DNA from: Clostridia bacterium
GTDB lineage: Bacteria > Bacillota > Clostridia > UBA1381
Length of the DNA: 40,967 nt
Direction: 5' to 3'
Assembly (NCBI GenBank): GCA_017443895.1
Contig: JAFSXU010000038.1
Location: 1-40,967, forward strand
The notes under the pieces are model-generated. The model was not told the DNA's origin, searched no databases, and worked only from the letters and a program-made list of their open reading frames with translations. Positions 35,513-40,967 of this stretch are shown piece by piece. Both the position numbers and the translations under genes were made by a program. How positions within the stretch are numbered: the stretch's first letter is position 1; each line of letters opens with the position of its first letter.

Positions 35513-35606
35513 TATAAATCGCAAGCGATTTATAATAGATAATATCCGCCCCTACCACCCATACCAATTTACGGTTTTTTAAATGTTACGCTAAACCAAA
35601 ATTTAT
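35513..35606. repeat. Short palindrome plus truncated mosaic repeat, copy E
   Basis: A perfect 10-bp inverted repeat TATAAATCGC-AA-GCGATTTATA (35513-35534) is followed by half of the GGATAATATCCGCCCCTAC hairpin and the ATACCAATTTACGGTTTTT ... ACGCTAAACCAAAATTTAT end known from copy D. The rest of the element is missing. The stretch 35416-35512 shows nothing I can name. Confidence 0.7.
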
Positions 35607-35616
35607 ATCCACCCAC

Positions 35617-35648
35617 GCAAAAACGGCTGTTAAAAACAGCCGTTTTCA
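35617..35648. terminator. Bidirectional terminator after the 48-aa peptide gene
   Basis: AAAACGGCTGTT, loop AAA, AACAGCCGTTTT with A and T runs on both sides. Confidence 0.88.
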
Positions 35649-35702
35649 CAAAGACATATCGAAAGCTGGGGTAATATGTCATAATATATAAAAACTTATA
35701 TA

Positions 35703-35849
35703 TTATTCAAATAATGATGTAGCCTGAATCTGACCTAACGGCTCATCAGCACTCTTTATAAAATCTTCTGCTGTACTTGCGCAGATAATATTCTCTTCCC
35801 CGAATGACATAACCTCCATATTGGGAGTTTCATATCTTTCTAATTCCAT
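35703..35849 (-). CDS. 48-aa YExPxM-type small peptide of unknown function
   Basis: 48 residues beginning MELERYETPNMEVMSFGEEN. The start codon overlaps the stop codon of the secreted GLUG protein gene (TAATG), with GGAGGG 11 bases upstream, so translation is coupled. It shares with the 56-aa peptide at 92-262 the pattern YE.P.M....FG.E.I...ST..DF and the same position behind a secreted repeat protein; the C-terminal halves differ. No signal peptide or membrane segment. Function unknown; see the finding on the pair. Confidence 0.8.
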   Translation of the reverse strand: MELERYETPNMEVMSFGEENIICASTAEDFIKSADEPLGQIQATSLFE

Positions 35850-37315
35850 TATTCATTTCCCTCCTTATTGTGGTTATACTCATTTACAGATGCACCCTTT
35901 ACAGGAGACCATACCGCCTTATCACCAATCTTAATAAATGACATAGCATAAATCGGTGTATCAAGCTTATTTTCAGGCACTCCCATAATATCAGCACTGA
36001 ATGTTGTCTTTTGACCTGCTGTATTTCCCTCAAGGTAAACATTTGATTCCTGTATGCTAACTTCATTACCAACAAGTGCAAAATATGTACCGTATGCTGT
36101 TACTGTATCGTCTGAATTTACCTTTGTGATAAAACGGATATTGCCCTTGTCCTGTGAATCAACATATGCATCAACATACAAAATATCTGCGAGATTATAT
36201 AAATAAGTATTGTTTTCACCTGAGTTTGTACCGTTTACTGTGATATTATCAGTTCCGCCGGTTAATGTTGGCTTAACAGGCAGAGTATCTGTTCCTGTTT
36301 CACCGCCCGTAATATAACCAAGTGATGCCGTTACACCCTCTGGCTTAGTTAAAGTGATATTTGAAACAGACGCATTCTCTAATTTACCGTCAACTTGATT
36401 GTTGTAGGTCACATAAAGTCCTACTATTCCGCCTATGCCCATTTTCGTTTTTTTGCTGTTTGCATAGTCTTGAGTAGCATTTGTTCCTACAGTAACATTG
36501 CTTACATTTATGTTTGTAATTGCTTGATGGTTATATGCTATACCTGTAACACCGCCGACTCTCCTTGTACCCATAACGGTAATATTTGAAACCTCTACAG
36601 TATCGAGGAGACCGCTCTGTAATCCGACTACACCGCCGACATTGTCGCCCTCCAATTCATTAGCAGAATATTCAGCTTTAACATAGTTTTCGCTATCCGT
36701 ACTACCTTCTACTTTAATATTTTTTAAGTGAATATAGCTGTACCCAACGATACCGCCCACATAATAATTTCCGCTTATTTGTATAGTACCTTTTACAGTA
36801 ATATTTTGCCATACCGAGTTTAGAGCATTACCTACAACAGCACCTACATGCTGCTTACCTACGATGCTTACATTTTCTATGGTTAGGTCTTTACAACCAA
36901 CCGCCTCTGCCGGTATAACATCCTTAAGGTTACAATAACCAAATAAACCTACATAGTCCATATCAGGCCGGTTGATTTTAAGATTTTTAATTGTATAGTT
37001 CTGTCCGTCAAAATATCCCATAAATGGATAACTCGCTGTACCAATCGGTGTCCATTCCTGATTATCAAGGTCAATATCGGCATCAAGCTTTATGGTTTTC
37101 TTATTAAAATCACTACCCGCATTTACCAACTGTGCAAGACCTGCAAGCTGTGCGCCTGTTGACAATGTAAATACTGTATCGTTTTCGTGACCGGTGTACC
37201 AGTCTGTATCTGCGTTATCGCTCCACGCATCGCCCTCTGCCATTACAGGCACGGTTAAAAGCCCGATACACATTGCAAGTGTTGCAAGCAATGCAACTAT
37301 TTTTTTAATTTTCAT
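35849..37315 (-). CDS. Secreted GLUG-repeat surface protein
   Basis: 488 residues. Residues 1-27 are a signal peptide (MKIKKIVALLATLAMC... VMAEG). The mature part starts with AQLAGLAQLVNAGSDFNKKTIKLDADIDLDNQEWTPIGTASYPFMGYFDGQNYTI, the usual lead-in of GLUG/beta-helix adhesins, followed by several copies of the GLUG motif (VGAVVGNA, VGGIVGYS, VGGVVGLQ, VGGVTGIA, IGGIVGLY). The last 115 residues are a separate beta domain with RFITKVNSDDTVTAYGTYFALVG. No LPxTG or other anchor is seen. AAAGGAAATGATGAAAA precedes the ATG. It is followed by, and coupled to, the 48-aa peptide gene and has a long leader with an attenuator-like hairpin. Confidence 0.88.
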   Translation of the reverse strand: MKIKKIVALLATLAMCIGLLTVPVMAEGDAWSDNADTDWYTGHENDTVFTLSTGAQLAGLAQLVNAGSDFNKKTIKLDADIDLDNQEWTPIGTASYPFMGYFDGQNYTIKNLKINRPDMDYVGLFGYCNLKDVIPAEAVGCKDLTIENVSIVGKQHVGAVVGNALNSVWQNITVKGTIQISGNYYVGGIVGYSYIHLKNIKVEGSTDSENYVKAEYSANELEGDNVGGVVGLQSGLLDTVEVSNITVMGTRRVGGVTGIAYNHQAITNINVSNVTVGTNATQDYANSKKTKMGIGGIVGLYVTYNNQVDGKLENASVSNITLTKPEGVTASLGYITGGETGTDTLPVKPTLTGGTDNITVNGTNSGENNTYLYNLADILYVDAYVDSQDKGNIRFITKVNSDDTVTAYGTYFALVGNEVSIQESNVYLEGNTAGQKTTFSADIMGVPENKLDTPIYAMSFIKIGDKAVWSPVKGASVNEYNHNKEGNE

Positions 37316-37622
37316 TTTTCATCATTTCCTTTCCTGTATGTTTGTTGTTTTATTGCGTGTAAAACTACACACCCCCTTATCAATCACGCACTGTAAATTA
37401 TAATATTTGCAAAATAAAAATGCGCCAACACGGAGCTGACGCATGAAAACGCAAACCCCTGTTGTCGCCAAACAAACAGTGCATGATGAAAATATTTATA
37501 TCAAATCAAATGCATAGGATGGGATTTACAGTTTTTCCGAAAATCTCCTATACATTTTTCACAAAAATAAGCATAAAAATACAAATATTTTCATTACGCA
37601 ATATTAAACTGTTTATTTGGCA
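37316..37622 (-). promoter_or_regulatory. Long structured leader with attenuator-like hairpin
   Basis: About 300 nt of leader. A first hairpin pairs ATAGGAGATTT with AAATCCCATCCTAT (about 37510-37553). Later ATGCGTCA pairs with TTGGCGCAT (37420-37444) and is followed by TTTTATTTT, an intrinsic-terminator pattern roughly 95 bases before the start codon. No reading frame longer than about a dozen codons with a start signal is seen. I could not match it to a known riboswitch. Confidence 0.5.
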
Positions 37623-37628
37623 ATTTTC

Positions 37629-37657
37629 AGTATAACAAATTAAAACCAATTTGTAAA
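37629..37657 (-). promoter_or_regulatory. SigA promoter of the GLUG gene
   Basis: Minus strand TTTACA (37652-37657), 17-base spacer, TATACT (37629-37634). Confidence 0.65.
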
Positions 37658-37752
37658 TACCAAATCAAAAATTTTTTGCAACAATTCGGAATAACACCAA
37701 GAACACCGCTATGCGGTATCATCAGGAATTATTTCCTACAGTTAATATTTTT

Positions 37753-37800
37753 AATTCCAAAACGGAATTTTACTTTATTATAATTCCAATTTGGAATTAT
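37753..37800. promoter_or_regulatory. Two palindromic operators of the XRE regulator
   Basis: AATTCC-5 bases-GGAATT occurs at 37753-37769 (up to 37769) and again at 37782-37798; the second extends to a 21-bp near-perfect palindrome. Centres are 29 bp apart, about three helix turns, and the second overlaps the -35 region of the XRE gene (TATAAT at about 37820). Related sequence ATTCGGAAT lies at about 37685. Confidence 0.75.
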
Positions 37801-37857
37801 GTCAAGAATTTTTTTACTTATAATAGGGTAAACTATTCTTAAAAGGACTTATTGATT

Positions 37858-38109
37858 ATGAAGACAAGGAAACAGGTATATGGGGACAAAAACATTGTTG
37901 GCAGAAATATAGAACGGATAAGGAAAGCAAGAGGGATAAAGCAAAAGGATTTTATTGCGCAAATCCAGATTATGGGTTGTGATATGAACCCGACAAGCTA
38001 TTCAAAGCTTGAAGGTCAGGTACGGAGCGCAACGGACAGGGAGCTTTTTGTTATTGCCAAGATTTTTGGCGTTCCTATGGAATACCTTTTTGACGAAAAT
38101 TCAAAATAG
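37858..38109 (+). CDS. XRE-family HTH regulator
   Basis: 83 residues from the chosen ATG. VGRNIERIRKARGIKQKDFIAQIQIMGCDMNPTSYSKLEGQVRSATDRELFVIAKIFGVPMEYLF covers a full helix-turn-helix with a longer loop between helices 2 and 3. It is likely autoregulated through the two palindromes upstream. It is divergent from the GLUG protein cassette, whose promoter lies about 100 bp away, so it may control that too. A terminator follows. Confidence 0.88.
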   Translation: MKTRKQVYGDKNIVGRNIERIRKARGIKQKDFIAQIQIMGCDMNPTSYSKLEGQVRSATDRELFVIAKIFGVPMEYLFDENSK

Positions 38110-38110
38110 A

Positions 38111-38157
38111 AAAACGGCATTTGCAAAGGAGCAAATGCCGTTTGGGTTTGTTTTTTT
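38111..38157 (+). terminator. Terminator of the XRE gene
   Basis: AAACGGCATTTGC, loop AAAGGA, GCAAATGCCGTTT, then GGGTTTGTTTTTTT. Confidence 0.85.
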
Positions 38158-38171
38158 AAATTTGTTGGTAT

Positions 38172-38434
38172 ATAAATTTGGATTTAGAATATCGTTGAAA
38201 TTATTGTTAATGGGTATGGTTGTAGGGACAGGTCTCTGTGCCTGTCCGTATCCCCGATAATGCATATTGGGAACGGGAGGGCATGGAAACCCTCCCCTAC
38301 AAATTTCGATACCCATTTACACATATAAACCAAAATTTATCCCAAAACGCCACATTATTAAAAAATCGGGAGGGCATGGAAACCCTCCCCTACAAAATTT
38401 GATACCATTATTCGTGCGCTAAACCAAAATTTAC
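38172..38434. repeat. Mosaic dispersed repeat, copy C, with partial duplication
   Basis: 38172-38340 is close to copy B (28089-28257). After it a second GGGAGGGCATGGAAACCCTCCC hairpin module and a GCGCTAAACCAAAATTTAC end (38366-38434) repeat the right part. The element fills the gap to within 6 bases of the paaK stop codon and may serve as its terminator. Confidence 0.85.
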
Positions 38435-38439
38435 CTATG

Positions 38440-39741
38440 TTAATCGTGCAATTTTCTGTTATCAATAACCCGTCTTGCCTTGCCCTCACTGCGCTCGATT
38501 GATTTTGGTCTTAGAAGGTGAATTTTTGCGCCGATACCGAGCATTGATCTTAACTGTGTTTCAAGATTTTTCTTTTCCGCTTCAACATCACCGTTGAACT
38601 TAGGACTAAGCTCCACATTTATATCGAATGTATCTGTATTATTAACTCTGTCAACAACTATCTGATAGTTTGGCGATACCTCGATACTGTTACGGAGAAG
38701 TACCTCCTCTATCTGTGACGGGAATACATTTACACCTCTTATTATAAGCATATCGTCAGTTCTGCCGGCAGGCTTTCTCATTCTTACATGCGTTCTTCCG
38801 CAAGCACAAGGCGTATAGTCAAGACGGCACAAATCCCTTGTTCTGTAACGAAGAAGAGGCTGTCCCTCTTTGGTTATGGTGCTTAAAACAAGCTCACCAA
38901 ACGAGCCCTCAGGCAATACCTCGCCTGTATCGGGGTCGATAATTTCAGGAATAATCATATCCTCGCAGATATGCATACCCTGCTGATACTCGCACTCATA
39001 TGAAACGCCCGGTCCCATAATCTCGGTAAGTCCGTAAATATCGTAAGCCTTAATTCCCAAGGACTCCTCAATTTGCTTGCGCATTTCCTCAGTCCATGGC
39101 TCTGCGCCGAAAATTCCTGCCTTTAATTTAAGCTGATTTTTAACGCCCATTTCCTTAACTGTTTCGCCAAGATACATTGCATATGACGGAGTACAGCAAA
39201 GGTGGGTACTGCCCAAATCACACATAAAGCGTATCTGTCTTTCGGTATTTCCCGAAGATGTAGGGATAACCATTGCTCCAACCTTTTCAGAGCCCTGATG
39301 TGCGCCTAAACCGCCCGTAAACAGGCCGTATCCGTACGATACCTGAACGATTGATTTCTCATCACCGCCTGCGGCAACAAGCTGGCGTGCAAATCCGTTT
39401 GACCACTGGTCAAGGTCGTTCCTTGTATAGCCTGCGACAATCTGCTTACCTGTCGTTCCCGACGATGCCTGTATGCGGACAATATCACGCTTATGCACTG
39501 CAAGCAACTGGAACGGATAATAATCCCTTAAATCCTGCTTCGTGGTAAACGGAAGCTTTGAAATGTCGGACAACTCCTTAATATCCTTTGGCTTTACACC
39601 TGCATCGTCCATTCTTTCTTTGTACATGGGTACATTTTCGTAAATACGCCTTACCTGCCATTTGAGCTTTTCAAGCTGATGCTTTTTTATTTCCTCCCTT
39701 GGCATGGTTTCAATTTCCGGCTGAAAATACTTTCTTTCCAA
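38440..39741 (-). CDS. paaK: Phenylacetate--CoA ligase family enzyme
   Basis: 433 residues, the standard length. It activates phenylacetate or related aryl acids with ATP and CoA. SSGTTGK at 93-99 is the AMP-binding loop, DIYGLTEIMGPGVSYEC is motif A5, RTRDLCRLD follows, and the C-terminal domain ends with EGKARRVIDNRK. Clostridial copies often work with indolepyruvate ferredoxin oxidoreductase, but no iorAB genes are in the window. The start is TTG: the conserved N-terminus (YFQPEIETMPREE) needs it, and an in-frame stop lies two codons upstream. GGAG is 12 bases before it. Confidence 0.93.
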   Translation of the reverse strand: MERKYFQPEIETMPREEIKKHQLEKLKWQVRRIYENVPMYKERMDDAGVKPKDIKELSDISKLPFTTKQDLRDYYPFQLLAVHKRDIVRIQASSGTTGKQIVAGYTRNDLDQWSNGFARQLVAAGGDEKSIVQVSYGYGLFTGGLGAHQGSEKVGAMVIPTSSGNTERQIRFMCDLGSTHLCCTPSYAMYLGETVKEMGVKNQLKLKAGIFGAEPWTEEMRKQIEESLGIKAYDIYGLTEIMGPGVSYECEYQQGMHICEDMIIPEIIDPDTGEVLPEGSFGELVLSTITKEGQPLLRYRTRDLCRLDYTPCACGRTHVRMRKPAGRTDDMLIIRGVNVFPSQIEEVLLRNSIEVSPNYQIVVDRVNNTDTFDINVELSPKFNGDVEAEKKNLETQLRSMLGIGAKIHLLRPKSIERSEGKARRVIDNRKLHD

Positions 39742-39798
39742 AATTCAATCACTCTCCTTATATATATGTATTCCGTCTCAAAAATTCTGTATGCTCTT

Positions 39799-39827
39799 AT
39801 TATATCCCCATTGTAAATAATTGTCAA
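39799..39827 (-). promoter_or_regulatory. Perfect consensus SigA promoter of paaK
   Basis: Minus strand TTGACA (39822-39827), 17-base spacer, TATAAT (39799-39804). Confidence 0.9.
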
Positions 39828-39860
39828 TAAATGATGTGTATGCTTTTTAAAATTTATGCT

Positions 39861-39889
39861 TCATATTTTAAAATACGCACTCATATATT
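39861..39889 (+). promoter_or_regulatory. Probable SigE promoter of spoIIID
   Basis: TCATATT (-35), 14-base spacer, CATATATT (-10), close to the mother-cell SigE consensus (KMATATW and CATACAMT). Position about 60 bases before the start codon; no SigA match is seen on this strand. Confidence 0.6.
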
Positions 39890-39948
39890 TGTAACAAATC
39901 ATGTTTTTTGGGGGCTGTAAGTTATAGCCCGGAAAGGTCGGTGGATAG

Positions 39949-40233
39949 ATGAAGGACTATATAGAACAGCGCGCTGTGGAGCTTGCAAAATACATCGTTT
40001 CAAATAACGCCACAGTCCGCCAGACTGCAAAAACCTTTAATATCAGCAAAAGTACGGTACATAAAGATGTTCATGAGCGCCTGAAAAAAATTAACCCGTC
40101 ACTGTATAAAAAAGCACAGGCAATCCTTGAATTTAACAAATCCGAGCGCCATATACGGGGCGGAATGGCAACTCGCCAAAAATATAAGTGCATTCGCCAA
40201 ATGAGCGCACAGGCAAACAAATCCTTCACCTGA
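39949..40233 (+). CDS. spoIIID: Sporulation transcriptional regulator SpoIIID
   Basis: 94 residues. MKDYIEQRAVELAKYIVSNNATVRQTAKTFNISKSTVHKDVHERLKKINPSLYKKAQAILEFNKSERHIRGGMATRQKY is the family sequence nearly end to end: helix-turn-helix (about 23-45) and basic C-terminal helix. It acts in the mother cell after SigE. GGTGG precedes the ATG. It supports a spore-forming host. The leader has a hairpin GGGCT/AGCCC at about 39913-39930. Confidence 0.97.
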   Translation: MKDYIEQRAVELAKYIVSNNATVRQTAKTFNISKSTVHKDVHERLKKINPSLYKKAQAILEFNKSERHIRGGMATRQKYKCIRQMSAQANKSFT

Positions 40234-40317
40234 ATTTTTGTAAAATTTCCATAATTTACCTTTTATTGCCGTTTTGTGTACCATAAAACGGTCAGAACTT
40301 ACATTTTTCAAAAAAAG

Positions 40318-40397
40318 CGAACAAATTTTCGTAAAAAGTGCTTGACACCGAACATATTTTCTGGTATAGTAGTCTCATAAGAGAGAACAACTGTTCG
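40318..40397 (+). promoter_or_regulatory. Three LexA-type boxes around the promoter of the LysM gene
   Basis: CGAACAAATTTTCG (40318-40331), CGAACATATTTTCT (40349-40362) and AGAACAACTGTTCG (40384-40397) resemble the Gram-positive SOS box CGAACRNRYGTTCG; the third has a perfect GAAC-4-GTTC. The promoter TTGACA (40342-40347), 17 bases, TATAGT (40365-40370) is embedded in them. Confidence 0.75.
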
Positions 40398-40420
40398 CTT
40401 TGGCTATGGAGGATAAGGAT

Positions 40421-40756
40421 ATGAGAAACGAATCAAGAAGAGAAATAAGATACAAAAAAGAGAGAAGAGCCCGTAAAAGACGGAGAAAGGTTTTAGGAAG
40501 ACTTGCGGTTTTATTTTCAACGCTTGCGCTTTTAACGGCGCTTGGAATTAACTTTATCGGAACAGCGTTTGCTCTTGACAACGGCGCAAAGTACAGCATA
40601 AAGGTTGCGCCCGGCGATACATTATGGAGTATTGCGCAAAGGTATAATACAAAGAACCGTGATATAAGATATGTTGTTGATGACATTATGCGTGCAAACG
40701 ATTTGGACTCAACAAGATTGCATGTCGGGGATACGCTGGTTATCCCTGCAAGATAA
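40421..40756 (+). CDS. YneA-like SOS cell-division suppressor with LysM domain
   Basis: 111 residues from the chosen ATG. A very basic N-terminus (RYKKERRARKRRRK) precedes one membrane segment (about 27-47, LAVLFSTLALLTALGINFIG), and the C-terminal half is a LysM domain (YSIKVAPGDTLWSIAQRYNT ... LHVGDTLVIPAR) that binds cell wall. Size, layout and LexA-type boxes match YneA, the SOS-induced division inhibitor of Bacillus. The ATG at 40421 has GGAGG 8 bases upstream; in-frame TTG (40400) and ATG (40406) starts are less well placed. lexA itself is not in the window. Confidence 0.85.
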   Translation: MRNESRREIRYKKERRARKRRRKVLGRLAVLFSTLALLTALGINFIGTAFALDNGAKYSIKVAPGDTLWSIAQRYNTKNRDIRYVVDDIMRANDLDSTRLHVGDTLVIPAR

Positions 40757-40774
40757 ATGCTCAGGCATTTTTAA
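40755..40774 (+). terminator. Terminator of the LysM gene
   Basis: AAATGC, loop TCAG, GCATTT followed by more T residues. Short stem but right position. Confidence 0.6.
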
Positions 40775-40827
40775 ATATGCCCCCATTCATTCAATACTTT
40801 TATTTTTCTAAAAGGAGAGCCAAAAAT

Positions 40828-40967
40828 TGAACCGACCCCCAAAAGTTAGACCAAAAAATCTAACGATTGGGAGGTCGGTTTTTATGTCTAAATATGATTT
40901 TGAATTTAAGCAAAAAATTGTACAAGAATATTTGAATGGTGAAGGCGGTTACTTTTATCTTTCAAAA
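40828..40967 (+). mobile_element. Left end of an IS3-family (IS150-like) insertion sequence, cut by the window
   Basis: TGAACCGACCCCCAAAAGTT at 40828 resembles the terminal repeats of IS150-group elements. It is followed by a large hairpin (AACCGACC ... GGTCGGTT) that contains the ribosome binding site of orfA. The right end is outside the window. Confidence 0.75.
40884..40967 (+). CDS. IS3-family transposase OrfA, N-terminal fragment
   Basis: 28 residues visible, beginning MSKYDFEFKQKIVQEYLNGE, the usual opening of the orfA helix-turn-helix protein of IS150-type elements. GGGAGG lies 11-12 bases upstream, inside the terminal hairpin. The gene runs off the window end, so nothing can be said about intactness. 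Confidence 0.8.
   Translation, partial: MSKYDFEFKQKIVQEYLNGEGGYFYLSK

Overview
The window is about 41 kb of a low-to-moderate GC chromosome from an anaerobic, spore-forming member of the Clostridia (Firmicutes), probably an uncultured gut lineage. The evidence is SpoIIID, an [FeFe]-hydrogenase maturation GTPase (HydF), 4Fe-4S aldo/keto reductase, single-chain glycyl-tRNA synthetase, CdaA/CdaR, a CIRCE (HrcA) operator on htpG, LexA-type SOS boxes on a YneA-like gene, strong AGGAGG-type ribosome binding sites and many TTGACA-17-TATAAT promoters. Species cannot be named from the sequence alone.

Layout. 1-2824: a secreted BspA-like leucine-rich-repeat protein followed by a 56-residue peptide gene, then 0.9 kb of repeats and stacked hairpins behind rpoC. 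2825-10803: rpoB-rpoC on the minus strand with their own promoter and a 250-nt leader, without rplJL next to them. 10894-13400: a small XRE/ribbon-helix-helix regulator pair divergent from a SLOG-fold gene, then holB and an AbrB-type regulator. 13405-16913: a Ca2+/Na+ exchanger and the proBA proline genes, with a palindromic repeat element upstream of proB and another between proB and proA. 16933-19143: a nucleoid-associated protein and a two-gene chromate transporter. 19375-21651: hydF and a secreted copper-amine-oxidase-N/cohesin-like protein. 21749-25720: cdaA-cdaR-hslO-aldo/keto reductase. 25721-28051: a possible structured RNA, glyS and mscL. 28272-29231: birA.

29321-32977 is an AT-rich defence island between birA and htpG: an alpha-class (D12) adenine methylase facing a tight controller-endonuclease-methylase-unknown operon. 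33082-35028 is CIRCE-controlled htpG. 35107-35415 holds what looks like an unannotated type I toxin-antitoxin locus: a 22-codon hydrophobic peptide with a sequestered ribosome binding site, converging on a short RNA with a perfect promoter and terminator. 35703-37657 is a second secreted-repeat-protein plus small-peptide cassette with a long structured leader, divergent from an XRE regulator with palindromic operators. The rest is paaK, spoIIID behind a SigE-like promoter, an SOS-controlled LysM protein and the left end of an IS3-family element cut by the window edge.

The strongest candidates for something undescribed are the type I toxin-antitoxin-like locus, the pair of small YExPxM peptides each tied to a secreted repeat protein, the fourth gene of the restriction operon, the tandem hairpin array after rpoC, and the mosaic dispersed repeats (at least five copies). 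All functional statements rest on motif and family recognition by eye; no database search was run.
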